From Maniola hyperantus (Eukaryota; Arthropoda; Insecta; Lepidoptera; Nymphalidae): a stretch of DNA of 64,000 bases. The stretch lies in NCBI RefSeq assembly GCF_902806685.2, contig NC_048553.1, positions 2,208,099-2,272,098 of the forward strand. The letters are read 5' to 3'. Positions within the stretch are counted from its first letter, which is position 1. The number at the start of each line of letters is the position of its first letter. The notes below the pieces were generated by a model. The model was not told where the DNA came from and searched no databases. It worked only from the letters and a program-made list of their open reading frames with translations. This document shows positions 19,410 through 29,822 of this stretch, one piece after another. The position numbers were made by a program, and so were the translations under genes.

Positions 19410-20103
19410 ATCATCATCATCATCATCATGATCAACCCATAGCCGGCTCACCATAGAGCCCGGTCTCCTCTCAGTATGAAAAGGGTGTGGTCTTAGTGTA
19501 TTTTATTTTTATTTTTATCGAAAAGGTTCGCTAGCGATTTTTACAAAATTGATCTTAAATTACATAAAATTAAATTACATGACGTTGTATGTAAAATCAT
19601 TTGAAAGCAAACACTACATGCACATTCACACAATTTACATGGAACAATTATTAATCATATAAGTAAAATAATACAAAAAGTAGCTAAAACTTTCCGAAAT
19701 AGTGAAAACACAAAAAACAAAAATTATTCAAGGTGCAATGGTAATTGAATAAATCTAAAACTATAGTAAAGTTAACCTAGGAGTAAGAATAGTTTAAAAA
19801 AAATGTTTAGAAAAGTGATAGATATTTCTGCGATTAATAAGTAGGTAGGTAGGTAGGTAGATAGGTATAGTGTACCACACTGGCCAAGTGCGGATTGGCA
19901 GACTTCACACACCTTTGAGAACATTATGGAGAACTCTCAGATATGCAGGTTTCCTCAGGATGTTTTCCTTCACCGTTAAAGCGAGTGATATTTAATCTCT
20001 TAAAACGCACATAACTACGAAAAGTTAGATGTGCGTGCCCGATATCGAATCCCCGACCTCCCAAATAGGAGGCGTACGTCGCAACCACTAGGCTATCACG
20101 GCT
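19410..20103 (-). mobile_element. SINE-A interrupted by a retroelement tail
   Basis: The tail side (19410-19500) and head side (19868-20103) together make one SINE-A. The interruption at 19501-19867 is flanked by a 7-bp duplication TAGTGTA (19494-19500, 19868-19874). Confidence 0.88.
19501..19867 (-). mobile_element. Retroelement 3' end nested in SINE-A
   Basis: Read on the minus strand it ends in an AAAAATAAAAATAAAA tail and starts in a CTACCTACC run. The tail and target duplication indicate a 5'-truncated non-LTR insertion. No ORF is retained. Confidence 0.7.
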
Positions 20104-20565
20104 TCGGGCTTAATATCGGGTAGTAAATAGAAATACCTACTTAGGGACTATTATGTAAGCACCACACGTTTCGTCCGCGAATCGAGAAGCAGACGGAGAC
20201 GGGAGCCTGCACTATATCTAACGAGTATTTCACTGCGACATCGTGTATTGATCCTGATGCAGCTCCTTGTTCGAGATGATAAAAGTTAGGGCCTAAAATG
20301 CAACCATTTGTTTAAGAGCTAGCGCGCGCCACGGTAAATTTCCGTACGATTATTCCCGCGAAATCTGTGAACTAGGTATAGAACTGTATGGAAGAGTGCG
20401 CACTGCGAAATTAATCTCGCACCGGATTTTGATACATTTAAATTTAAATTAGACAGATAGAACAGATTTATGTGAGAGATAAAGCTCTGGCTCGTTTTAA
20501 CTCTGTCTTAAGTCTGAGCTAAGTCAGAGTGCGCTCTAAGATCTCACCCTTAGATTTAAGGCCGT

Positions 20566-20750
20566 TATCTCAACCTATCAACGGCGCATTACTGAGAAGG
20601 GGTCTTCTCTCAGAATGAGAAGGGCCATAGGTGGACTACACTCCAGTGTGGATTTCACACCTTTGAGAATATTATGGGAAAACTCTCCAGGCAGTTTTCC
20701 TCGCAATGTTTTCTTTCACCTGTTCTGTTTTAATTGCTTAAAACCCCTTA
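20566..20750 (-). mobile_element. Degenerate SINE-A fragment
   Basis: Retains TCTCTCAGAATGAGAAGGG, CACACCTTTGAGAA and a TTTTCCTCGCAATGTTTTC match to SINE-A. The head is lost. Confidence 0.7.
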
Positions 20751-20756
20751 AAATTC

Positions 20757-20893
20757 TTAAGGTTGCCTGGTAGAGATAGCTAATTAGCGATAAGGCCGCC
20801 TTTTGTATCTTCCTTTTGTCTGTGTTTTTTTTGTTCTTTTATTGTAATCCTTCTTGTGGCAGCACAAATAAAGTGTATTATAATAATAATACA
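20757..20893 (+). mobile_element. LINE 3' end (GGTTGCCTGG type)
   Basis: AAGGTTGCCTGGTAGAGATAG, GATAAGGCCGCCTTTTGTA and CAAATAAAGTGTATTATAAT match a 3' untranslated tail that recurs at 22931 and 41362. No coding part remains. Confidence 0.7.
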
Positions 20894-21073
20894 AGCAAAC
20901 ATGCATACATATACTGCCAAAATCATAACCCTTCCTTTTAGCTTTGCCGTAGTCGGGTAAAAATAGTTATCGACATGTTCGGGATGTTATCGACATGTTG
21001 CGGGTTCCATCCCGCTCTGAGTTTAGTTAGGAGCAGAGCAGTCTCTACTTATTTGCCGTAGTCAGAAAGAGCT

Positions 21074-21215
21074 TAAAAGAAAAGAAAAGAAAAGACGTTT
21101 ATTTACCTAACTGCCACACATCACATCTTAAAACTAAGAGCATTTCGACGCTTCTATTTCACCTGAGAACAAGCAAAAGAAGCGCCGGAACAAACTGTCA
21201 TGTGTGGCACAACCC
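21074..21215 (-). mobile_element. LINE/SINE 3' end with CTTTT tail
   Basis: The AAAGAAAAGAAAAG run is the antisense of a simple tail, followed by ACGTTTATTTACCTAACTGC and GAAGCGCCGGAAC. Copies occur at 39236 (+) and 46166 (-). Confidence 0.7.
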
Positions 21216-21229
21216 GAAAAAGGGTCCCA

Positions 21230-21730
21230 GCTCAGCATTATGCTGTATGCCACAAGAACATACAGCGCTGATTTTCAGCTGGTACCTACACACTGAGTCG
21301 CCACCACAGGTCGCCACCCACACGCCGAGCGTATCGGGCTAATGTGTACTAGAGCCATAATAAGGATGCGTTGTAAAGTAGGCGTAGCGCATATTGAATT
21401 AGGTGTAGGTAGTAGGTACCGACATAGAGCAGTGATATTAATGTGCATAGGGCTTCGGTGAGGGTCACGGAGGGCTGTGGTAAAGGGGAGGAGGGAAGGC
21501 TTAGCTGGGTTTACGATACCTCTGTAAGGGCGGGTGTACATGGATGCCAATTAACTTGTGGTAGAGTGGAACTTCGCTCAAGTGGAGTTTTTGAAAATCG
21601 GCGATGGGGTGGAAATTCCGAAAATCCTGAGACATCGATTTCATTAGATATTTGGAGGAGGATTCAGTAAACTGTAAGTATAGGGAAGGTTTTTGTTGTC
21701 TGTTATCACAACTCACAACCTTCTATGAAT
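21230..21730. other. Unassigned stretch with overlapping short frames
   Basis: Frames of 71-91 codons overlap on both strands around 21275-21716 without any recognisable domain. It may be a decayed mobile element, but nothing specific supports a gene. Confidence 0.35.
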
Positions 21731-21732
21731 CC

Positions 21733-21898
21733 TTTATTTTATTTTATTCAGGTACAAGTTAGCCCTTGACTGCAATCTCACCTTAACCTGGAAAGGGTAT
21801 GGCAGTATTTTTTTATTAAACCCACACCCCTTTGATTTCTACACGGCATCTTTGCCCGTAGGGTGGTAACTAGCCACGGCCGAAGTCTCCCACCAGAC
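21733..21898 (-). mobile_element. SINE-C fragment
   Basis: An antisense tail TTTATTTTATTTTATTC, then ACAAGTTAGCCCTTGACTGC and GGTATGGCAG, GTGGTAACTAGCCAC and CCACCAGACCAG are shared with 36655 and 57960. The tRNA-like head is missing here. Confidence 0.72.
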
Positions 21899-21972
21899 CA
21901 GTACCCGTAGTACAAGATTTTACGTCTCACCAAACGAAACCAAATTCGAGAGTCGAAATACTTCCGCGTTAT
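21897..21972. mobile_element. Terminal arm of MITE M3
   Basis: CAGTACCCGTAGTACAAG through GAGAGTCGAAATACTTCC matches the left arm of the complete M3 at 53468. Confidence 0.8.
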
Positions 21973-22078
21973 TAAAAGTAGTTTAAATAGTCTACTTTTA
22001 TCCCGGAAAATTAAAGAGTTCCTACGGGATTTTTTAAACACCTAGATCCACGCGGACGAAGCCGCGGGCATCAGCTAG
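21963..22078 (+). mobile_element. H1 Helitron 3' part
   Basis: TTTATCCCGGAAAATTAAAG, CACGCGGACGAAGCCGCGGG and CATCAGCTAG end at a T. The 5' part is replaced by the M3 arm. Confidence 0.72.
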
Positions 22079-22311
22079 TTCTTAATAATATTTGCGGTTA
22101 GCCGCAACAGCCAATACCTCAGTGTATATGCCGCTTTTAACTCATACAGGGTTGTAGTGTATACGTCATCTCACAATGTTATTAATAACTTAATTTGATT
22201 TGGGAAATTAAGATGACGTACGTCCGTCCGTCCGTATAGGACGAGGCCGTGGCTATCAAATGTTACGAGATCTAACGATTTTAGGCTTATTTCGTGGTTT
22301 TACGACGTATA

Positions 22312-22582
22312 TAAAAACCAACCAAGTGCGCACAAGACTCTCGCACAGAGGGTTCCGTTAACACCCTTTCATATACCACGTTTCATATACCACGTGGTAC
22401 ATGAAAGGCCCCCCCCCGGACACACGACACACACTTGGTATAGTTATCTTACATTGAAAATTGAAAATGCTAGGTCAACGGGCAGTACTCTATGGGTTTT
22501 TTGACAGATACGACAGACGGACAAACAGACAGATAGATAACAAAGTGATCCTTTAATCTTTTTTCCTTTGGAGGTACGGAAC
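22312..22582 (+). repeat. GGTTCCGTA-class repeat, internally deleted
   Basis: AACCAAGTGCGCACAAGACTC and GGGTTCCGTTAACAC open the element, and GAGGTACGGAACCCTGAAAA closes it. A C-run near 22410 and a CAGACGGACAAACAGACAG segment lie inside. Confidence 0.65.
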
Positions 22583-22589
22583 CCTGAAA

Positions 22590-22692
22590 ATTAAAATAGC
22601 TGCCTTGAAAAAAAAAATAAGTGTTATTTGTTGAACGATGCCGATGGTACGGAACCCTTAGTGTGCGAGCTCGACTTGCACTTGACCGGTTT
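22590..22692 (+). repeat. GGTTCCGTA-class repeat, second subfamily, 3' fragment
   Basis: TAAAATAGCTGCC, ATGGTACGGAACCCTTAGTG and CGACTTGCACTTGACCGG match the end of the longer copies at 48211 and 31462. Confidence 0.65.
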
Positions 22693-22925
22693 ATTAATTG
22701 AAAGTTTATTAAAACCTTTCACTGCTTATACAAGGCGATAAATGTAATAAAGATTATTTATGAGACCATAAAAAGGGGAGCGGGACGCGATTTGTTCGAT
22801 TTTCATCGAAAATACCCGCGCGATATAAACCAGATACCCACCATAATCCTGCATGGATGGCCCTTCTGAGGATACTCGCAGATAGTAGGGTTGACACTCG
22901 TTAGGATTAGATTTAATACCTAATG
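22693..22925. other. No gene recognised
   Basis: Short AT-rich stretch; nothing identified. Confidence 0.35.
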
Positions 22926-22930
22926 AACAA

Positions 22931-23052
22931 AGGTTGCCTGGAAGAGATTGCTTTAACAATAAGGCCGCCTTTGGACCCTCTTGTATAGTTTCTTCTGTAG
23001 CGTATATTGTTTATCTGTATGTTTATATTTGTGTGTGCAATAAAGTATTCAA
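22931..23052 (+). mobile_element. LINE 3' end (GGTTGCCTGG type)
   Basis: AAGGTTGCCTGGAAGAGATTG, ATAAGGCCGCCTTTGG and GTGTGCAATAAAGTATTC. A Helitron begins immediately afterwards. Confidence 0.72.
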
Positions 23053-23273
23053 TCTAAATATATATAAAAAAGATGACTGACTGACTGACTGATTGATCTA
23101 TCAACGCACAGCTCAAACTATTAGACGGATCGGGCTGAAATTTGGCATGCAGAAAGCTATTACGACGTAGGCATCCGCTCAGAAAGCATTATTGAAAATT
23201 CAATACTTATAAAAATAAATAGGGGTTTGAAATTTCTGTAGTCCACGCGGACGAAGTCGCGAGCATAAGCTAA
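23053..23273 (+). mobile_element. H2 Helitron, nearly full length
   Basis: TCTAAATATATATAAAAAAG with GACTGACTGACTGACTG at the start, GGCTGAAATTTGGCATGCAG inside, and CACGCGGACGAAGTCGCGAG then CATAAGCTAA at the end, so the final CTAG is mutated to CTAA. Confidence 0.75.
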
Positions 23274-23426
23274 TAAATAAAATAAATAAAACAAAGCAGT
23301 GATGGTGTAGGGATTAAAACGACCTAAATCCTATGATAATCCTTTTAGGGATTTTTGTCTGTAAAATTAGGGAATCGTATCGGGAAGTTAACAGAAGCGT
23401 TGCCTAGCTAAGGGACATAAAAGATC

Positions 23427-23712
23427 ATCATCATCATCATCATTTCAATCCTTCGCCAGCCCACTGCTTTTAATTCTAAGAGGAGTCGGAGAATGAGAAG
23501 GGTCTACCACGCTGGTCTTGGTAGATTTCACACATCTTTGAGAACATTATGGAAAATTCTCAGACATGCAGGATGCCTCACCACGTTTTCCTTCATTGTT
23601 AAAGAGATATTTAATTTCTTAAAACGCACATGACTCCGAAAGCTAGAGGTGCGTACCCGGAATTGAACCCTAGACACCTCGAATAGAAGGCTGAAGTTTT
23701 TAGCACTAGGTC
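23427..23712 (-). mobile_element. SINE-A, diverged
   Basis: CATCATCATCATCATCAT tail side, AGAACATTATGGAAAATTCT and AACGCACATGACTCCGAAAG body, and a decayed tRNA-like head. Confidence 0.8.
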
Positions 23713-23714
23713 CC

Positions 23715-24150
23715 AGGGTACCACCTACTAAGTATGAGTAGCTAATAAAAATAATTTTTATACAGTTTGCTTAAAAATAAGCAATCTTCCCGTTGCCCTT
23801 CCAAGAGTTAATAATAAAATCATTGTCTATTCAAAGAGCTTATAAAAATTAATCAGAATAAATTATACGAATAATAAAAATATTTGTACAGGTTTCGATT
23901 GATCTGATAAAAAAACAGACTTTTGATCTGAAAGAGCTTTATAGTACCCAATTTGAATAAGGTTAATTGTATTTTGATTCGATTTCATTTGGCAAGGGCG
24001 TGTAATTGGCAACTTTGATTGGATTTATATAAAACACGTCAAACCGCAAGTGTTGGCAGCCCTACAAAGAATTGCAAAGAATAAAGTCGGTTCACTTAAT
24101 GTCGCTACACCTGCACCCGCAAGCGCATTTATTATTTTGCTTTTATTATA
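23715..24150. other. No gene recognised
   Basis: AT-rich, short frames only. Confidence 0.4.
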
Positions 24151-24153
24151 TTA

Positions 24154-24377
24154 CTAGCTTATGCTCGCGACTTCGTCCGCGTGGACAATACAAATTTCAA
24201 ACCCCTATCTCACCCCTTTAGGGGTTGAATTTTCAAAAATCCTTTCTTAGCGGATGCCTACGTCATAATAGCTATCTGCATGCCAAATTTCAGCCCGATC
24301 CGTCCAGTAGTTTCAGCTGTGCGTTGATAGATCAGTCAGTCAGTCAGTCAGTCACCTTTACCTTTTATATATTTAGA
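24154..24377 (-). mobile_element. H2 Helitron, full length
   Basis: The minus strand starts TCTAAATATATAAAAGGTAA with (GACT)n, and ends GAGCATAAGCTAG next to T. Interior blocks are as in 40001-40233. Confidence 0.78.
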
Positions 24378-24405
24378 TTTTTCACTGTGTTTGTTAAATA
24401 AATTT

Positions 24406-24579
24406 GCCTCAATAGCTCAACCGGTATAGGAGTGGACTGAAAACCGAAAGGTCGACGGTTCAAACCCCGCACGTTGCACTATTGTCGTACCTACTCCTAG
24501 CACAAGCTTGACGCTTAATTGGAGAGGAAAGGGGAATATTAGTCATTTAAAAAATGGCTAATATTCTTTTAAAAAAAAA
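24406..24579 (+). mobile_element. SINE-B, full length
   Basis: The tRNA-like head GCCTCAATAGCTCAACCGG (A-box) has an anticodon-loop-like CTGAAAACC and B-box GGTTCAAACCCC. It is followed by a conserved body (GTCGTACCTACTCCTAGCAC, GGAGAGGAAAGGGGAA) and an A-rich end. Copies at 51567 and 52307 share the body, so this is a SINE, not a tRNA gene. The head resembles tRNA-Phe (GAA), an inference. Confidence 0.82.
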
Positions 24580-24750
24580 TGTTTTCTATTCTAAAAATAA
24601 AATAGAATACCTGCTATATTATTCTTATAAATTATTGTAATAAATAAAAATGAATAATAAACACTAGTTGGGTGGTAGCGACACTGTGTTAGTGAACAGA
24701 CTTTACCGGTGTGTGTGGGATAAAACTGGACTGTGATCGCAAAACAAGTT

Positions 24751-25041
24751 CAGTACGCGGCAGAAAATAATGTATATCGATGTTTAGAAGGAGATAGCGG
24801 ATTTGTAGAGCATTGTCTCTGTCGTTGAGACTGACAAAACTTCATACGGGTATGAGTGCCAGAGACAACGCTCTGCAAAGCCGAAATGTCATTCAAAGTC
24901 AAAGTCAAAGTCAAAACGTTTATTCAAAGTAGGTAAACAAATTACGCTTTTTGATAGTCGGTTTGCATTTGTAAGATGATGATTTAGATAGTGGTGATAT
25001 TCTAAAGGCCAATGTACATTGCTTTCTGCTGCGTACTGTAC
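24751..25041. mobile_element. MITE M2 interrupted by a retroelement tail
   Basis: CAGTACGCGGCAGAAAATAAT at the left and GCTTTCTGCTGCGTACTGTA at the right are inverted ends. The interruption 24895-24998 is flanked by ATTC duplications. Confidence 0.82.
24895..24998 (-). mobile_element. Retroelement tail with (CTTTGA)n end
   Basis: The AAAGTCAAAGTCAAAGTC run is the antisense tail, followed by TATTCAAAGTAGGTAAACAA and ATTACGCTTTTTGATAGTCG. The same sequence in the opposite orientation lies at 50794-50933. Confidence 0.75.
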
Positions 25042-25042
25042 C

Positions 25043-26750
25043 CCAATCTGAAGTTTCGATGTGGTGATTTGCGCAAGTCATTGACTAAAGATGCTAAAGA
25101 TTAAATACTTAAGACCAGCTGAAAACTGTTTTTGTATAAAGCATAGACATACGCATATTCAGATTGAACTATATACAGAGTGTAACCAGAACACTGGCAA
25201 AAACGAAGACTGGTGATAGTACCGATGATTCCTGATATGATACATAGGTAGAAAAACACAACTCCTCCTTTTTTGAAAGTCGGTTAAAAGTAGCCTATAT
25301 TACTCCTTGGTTAATCCTCTACTTGTCTATGAAAGTCCCGGCAAAATAGGTTCAGCCGTTCTGAAGATTAACCCGTTCAAACAGGCAGACAGACAGACAA
25401 GAAATTTAAAACGTGTGATTCAGTTATGGTACACTTCACATAACCATATGAGCTTGATTTGTGGTAGTTATTTCGAAATTACAGACAGACACTTATTTTA
25501 TTTATTAGTAAGCATAGTTTAGTGAAAAAGAAGCAGTCAATCTGTTGTTTTTATTAAATTTTCTTCGCCTTGCAATAGAGCAGTTTGTGCGAAATAAACA
25601 TTTTTCAATGTCTCAAGTTTCAAGAATGCATCTCGATAAAAGAAAGAAAAACATCTTTGAACGCGTTTTAAATGATTTCATCTTCTTCGCTTGTTTATTC
25701 AGACTTTTCACTATCTTTCATTGTACCTATTTTATTTACTGAATAGTGTCGTTACTAGGAGCTGCATAAACTTTGTTACTTCTGTAATAAATAATGCAGA
25801 TCTTGAAAAAAGAGCTACATTTTTAACCCCCGTCGCTTAAATAAGGGATGTTATAATTAGTGTGGCAGAAAAAATTATAAAGCAACCTTTCTGCATTTTT
25901 GTGGTGGAAACTCCAGTGTAAATTGTGGTGCTATTTTTGCTCATCCTTTGTTTAATCACAATAAGTTATGTTTAGAACTGATAAATGATTTATTCGAGAT
26001 ACCTACTTCTTAATTTAAGTAGTTTGAAACATTTTTTTACCTTACTTACCTTATGAAAGGAATTTTTAAATTTTAGTTTTTTTTCATTTATAATTTACCT
26101 ACAAATACAGTTCATTCGGTTCCGTCTATACTTTGGTTACCAATATTTCGTAAAAACTATGACACATTGGCTACCAACATGGACGAAACCATTAACCATT
26201 AGGGGAATGGTGTGAAATTATAGGACTCAAACGGATGGACCGATTTGACAACGGTTTTTTTTAAGTCGAAAGCGTGTTTATGTTTATGTGTTTTTGTTTT
26301 TAACTTACACTAAGTAATTATTATAGTGTAAGGGCACTTTAAATAATTTTTAAATATTATTTCTACTTTGCATTGCAATAGAGTCATTTGTAAAACGTAC
26401 ACATTTCTCAACGTCTGGAGAAGACATTAAAGAATACATTTCACTAATGAGAGTGAGTGAACTGAGCGGCGCCTGTGACTGCATTTAAAATGATTTAATC
26501 TTCTTGATTTGTTTATTCAAACTCTTCAATATTATTAAGTAAAATATGTTCTTGGTTTTTACTTGCATTGGTCTTTATAAAATTTATGAATTATTCAAAA
26601 GCTTTTTCCAAACCATGGCAAAATAATTTTATTTTTTTTGTATTAAAATTCATTGCGATCAGTTCATAGATTTAGTAGCCGTGAAAAGTAACAAACAGAC
26701 AGTCGCTTCCATGTTTTTTATTATGATTTGAGGCCCGCAACTTCAGACTG
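25043..26750. other. AT-rich stretch with an old internal duplication
   Basis: Segments 25560-25720 and 26365-26535 share TTGCAATAGAG and AAATGATTT.ATCTTCTT..TTGTTTATTCA.AC in the same order and orientation. A CAGACAGACAGACAAG repeat element (25255-25405) is also present. No gene recognised. Confidence 0.5.
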
Positions 26751-26756
26751 ACCGAC

Positions 26757-26805
26757 CGTGTGCGGGGCGTCCTTCCGCCTCATACCCCGATTGCCATCTC
26801 GACCT
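26757..26805. mobile_element. MITE M4 terminal fragment
   Basis: GTGCGGGGCGTCC then CCGCCTCATACCCCGATTGC is one M4 end, followed by ATCTCGACCTGTCGA as in other copies. Confidence 0.72.
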
Positions 26806-26820
26806 GTCGAGTACCTACTA

Positions 26821-27045
26821 TCACTACCCCTATTATAAATGTGAAAGTGTGTTTGTTTGTTGGTTTGTTGGTTTGTCCTTCAATCACGTCGCAACGGTGC
26901 AACGGATTGACGTGATTTTTTGCACGGGTATAGATAAAGACCTGGATAGTGACAAAGGCTATTTTTTATCCCGGAAAATCAAAGAGTTCCCACGGGACTT
27001 TTAAAAATCTAATTCCACGCGGACGTAGTCGCGGGCATCAGCTAG
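26821..27045 (+). mobile_element. H3 Helitron, full length
   Basis: TCACTACCCCTATTATAAAT, GTTTGTTTGTTGGTTTGTTGG, AATCACGTCGCAACGG, GACGTGATTTTTTGCAC and CGGGCATCAGCTAG, in that order. Non-autonomous. Confidence 0.76.
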
Positions 27046-27269
27046 TATCTTAATAATATTAAGATATAACAGGTTTGCGACAGGTCCAGGAAAAAGCTTA
27101 TTACTTATGTTTTTTCCCCGACGCGACGGTGTAAATTTCCTTATCGTGGCGGATGTCAGTTTAAAAGCACTCAATTTAAACGAGGAAATGTTTATCGATC
27201 CATTATGAGATTCTGTTTTACTTGTCTTGTAAAATGGCTTATAAAAGGTTATGCTTTGTTGCAACAAAA

Positions 27270-27426
27270 CACACAGAGTTCCTAGGGGCTTTTCAAAAAC
27301 CTAAATCAACGCGGATGAAATCGTGGACATCATTTAGGTAATTTGTGCGAGATGGGCATAGCAAGGAGTTCACAATATTTTTATAAACCTAAAATCACTT
27401 GGATGAAGTGGCGGGTAAGAGCTAGT
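27270..27426 (+). mobile_element. Two Helitron 3' stubs
   Basis: ACGCGGATGAAATCGTGGAC near 27308 and CTTGGATGAAGTGGCGGGTA near 27398, the latter ending AGAGCTAG. Both are eroded. Confidence 0.6.
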
Positions 27427-27436
27427 TACTTACAAC

Positions 27437-27957
27437 TCACATTATAAATGTGAAAGTGTGTTTGTTTGCCGGGTTGTTATTTGTCCTTCAATCGCGGCCA
27501 GGTGCGACTCAGGCTCGCGCACCGAGGGTTCCGTACTACAGTCGTATTTTTTCGACATTTTGCACGATAATTCAAAAACTATGATGCATAAAAATAAATA
27601 AAAATCGGTTTTAGAATGTAAAGCCCTTTCATATGATACCCCACTTGATATAGTTATCTTACTTCGCAAATTGAAAATACTATTTAATAGTTCATGACCA
27701 CAATTTAATTTTTTTTCGTGTGATGTAACCCTAAATTCGCGGTTTCAGATTTTTCCACTTAAGTCTGCTTTAAGACCCACCCACGTGCCAAATTTCATGA
27801 TTCCAAGTCAACGGGAAGTACCCTGTAGGTTTCTTGGTCCTATAAGGGTTCCGTTTTTCCTTTTGAGGTACGGAACCCTAAAAATTAAAGATTTCCCATG
27901 GGATTTTTAAAAATCGAAACTTACGCGGACGAAGTCGCGGGTAAGAGCTTGTTGTTT
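27437..27957 (+). mobile_element. H3 Helitron carrying an inserted GGTTCCGTA-class repeat
   Basis: The start TCACATTATAAATGTGAAAG and the end GCGGACGAAGTCGCGGGTAA then GAGCTTG are H3. The middle of H3 is replaced by a repeat at about 27495-27884. Confidence 0.72.
27495..27884 (+). repeat. GGTTCCGTA-class repeat inside a Helitron
   Basis: GGCCAGGTGCGACTCAGGCTC, GAGGGTTCCGTACTACAGTC and GAGGTACGGAACCCTAAAAA, as in the copy at 132. Confidence 0.75.
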
Positions 27958-28206
27958 ATAAATGAAAGTGGCCGTGTATAAGAAATCCGGGTCATTAGGC
28001 ACTGTTAACGACAAGCGGCTAATTATGTTGCGGCGCGGCTAATTTATGACGACGGGGCGTGCTGGGCCTATTCCCGAATTGGGGCCAAGGACGGATTGTG
28101 ACAAACTTGTTGAGGACACCCTAGCACGAGCGACAAGGATGCGACATTTGTCTTGAGGCGAGAAACATGCTACGCTTGCATTAGTCCTAAGAAAATTAGT
28201 AGGACA

Positions 28207-28372
28207 GTGTGGCTAATTCCGTTGTACACAGTCTCTAAACTAAACTAAAATGACACGTCTAAATCTATTGCTATCCCTTTCATAATGTTGCTTGCGGAAA
28301 AGGATGGCACTAGATTTAGACCGGTTAATTTAGTTTAGCTTAGAGATTGTGTACAAGGGAATCGGCCCCACT
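28207..28372. mobile_element. MITE M1, full length
   Basis: GTGTGGCTAATTCCGTTGTAC on the left and GTACAAGGGAATCGGCCCCAC on the right are inverted, with TCTCTAAACTAAA and its inverse just inside. Confidence 0.82.
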
Positions 28373-28434
28373 ATGCTTTGTTTGATGTTTTTCAAGTAAA
28401 AAAATTGCAAAAGTCCCGAGAGAGATACTTCCCA

Positions 28435-28640
28435 AATTATAATAATAATAATATCTTGTACACGGGCGTGAGAGTAGATATATCCAGATAATAATAATAA
28501 TAATGTTCTTTATTTCAGGCAAAATGTACCCATATTATTACAAAAGTCAATAAAATTATAAATAAAATAAAAATAATTAAAATCTACAATAAAAGTAATA
28601 ACAAAAATAAGTACAATAATGTATTATTGTATAGTATTTC
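28435..28640 (-). mobile_element. Antisense retroelement 3' tails
   Basis: Two AATAATAATAAT runs precede ATATCTTGTACACGGG and GTTCTTTATTTCAGGC. These look like tandem remains of LINE 3' ends with ATT-type tails. Confidence 0.5.
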
Positions 28641-28819
28641 TATCATTATTTTCGATTCGCACTGCGATGCTGCGTCAACCAATACCGGTAGATTATAATT
28701 TTTCATGCATACAAATACAAATTTCTTTATTGCGAATCTGGGTAAACAGTGGAGATGTTACAAAAACAAAAAGGTACAGCCAAATTATTCTGCCTATTAG
28801 CAAGCAATATGTTATGATA

Positions 28820-29290
28820 TACCTAACAAAGTGTACATAGTTTTGATAAAATTAGTCACAAAAAAATAGTATTAGGTACAAATGTCAAAAATTAAACTAA
28901 AAAGAAAAAGCCAAAAAATTAAAAAGCCGCAGTACCTTTTACATTGAGTTTTTTGCACCGGCCCGAATACTGCTCTTCCCCTCGGACGCATCCAAAAGGG
29001 ACCAGCGCGGCACCCAGGCACACTGGGAGGTTACCTGGCTGGCACCCCACATTTTTACCCAGATATCAATTTATCTCGTGAAATAAGTTTCATTACAGTA
29101 GTACCGGTTGTGCTAGGTGGTCAGAGAACAGATGGTCTACACTCCATAATCTTCCATATATTATTACTTATTATTATTTTGTCGATGTTTTTTGTTTAGG
29201 TATAGATGAAAGTTTAACGCTTGACCACGATGTGACATGATTTATTTCTAGGAGCTATAAAAACAGTACACTACGTGACCAGGTACGTGA
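28820..29290. other. Unassigned stretch with a GC-rich island
   Basis: 28950-29050 is GC-rich (CCGGCCCGAATACTGC, CAGGCACACTGGGAGG) against AT-rich surroundings. No conserved frame identified. Confidence 0.35.
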
Positions 29291-29299
29291 CAGGTCGAA

Positions 29300-29421
29300 A
29301 TGGCAATCGGGGAGAGAACGCCCCGCACACCCGCGCAGCCCCCGCTCTAACTCGGCGCAAGCGAACGCGGATGACCTGCGGGTGAGCGGGGTGTCCCGCC
29401 GCCTCATACCCCGATTGCCAT
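29300..29421. mobile_element. MITE M4, complete
   Basis: ATGGCAATCGGGG at the left and CCCCGATTGCCAT at the right are inverted, with GGGACGCCCCGCACACC-like arms inside. Unusually GC-rich for the window. Fragments are at 14037, 26757, 30482 and 59902. Confidence 0.82.
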
Positions 29422-29497
29422 CTAAAGTCTCAACCTATCGCGGACTATAACTTCAAGTTCGATTTTGTGGACAAAATATAGGCAACTCTTAAGGATA

Positions 29498-29822
29498 GCT
29501 GTGATATCCTAGTATGGCTGTGGTAGCCTAGTTAGTGGTTAATAGATATAAGTCCGCCTCCTACTCGGGAGGTTGGAATTTCGACTCCGGGCATGCACCT
29601 TTAACTTTTCACAGTTATGTGCGTTTTAAGCAATTAAATATCGCTTGTTTTAACGGTGAAGGAAAACATCGTGGGAAAGCGTGCATGCCTGAGAGTTCTC
29701 CATAATGTTCTCAAAGGTGTGTGAAGTTTGTCAGTTGTGTAAATATTATGGCCAAATGCTTCTTATTCTGAGAGGAGACCCGTGCTCTGTAGTGAACCGG
29801 CGATGGGTTGATGATAATGATG
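29498..29822 (+). mobile_element. SINE-A with rearranged head
   Basis: AGCTGTGATATCCTAGTATG is followed by a second GGCTGTGGTAGCCTAG, so the tRNA-like head start is duplicated. The body and GATGGGTTGATGATAATGAT tail are normal. Confidence 0.82.

Noticed and set aside
20941..21063. Small SINE flanked by TTTGCCGTAGTC duplication
   Set aside because: The motif does occur twice about 110 bases apart, but no tail, head or second copy of the enclosed sequence was found, so it is not called.
24406..24480. Functional tRNA-Phe gene
   Set aside because: The A- and B-boxes are tRNA-like, but the same downstream body follows in several copies, and the acceptor stem does not pair well. It is a SINE head.
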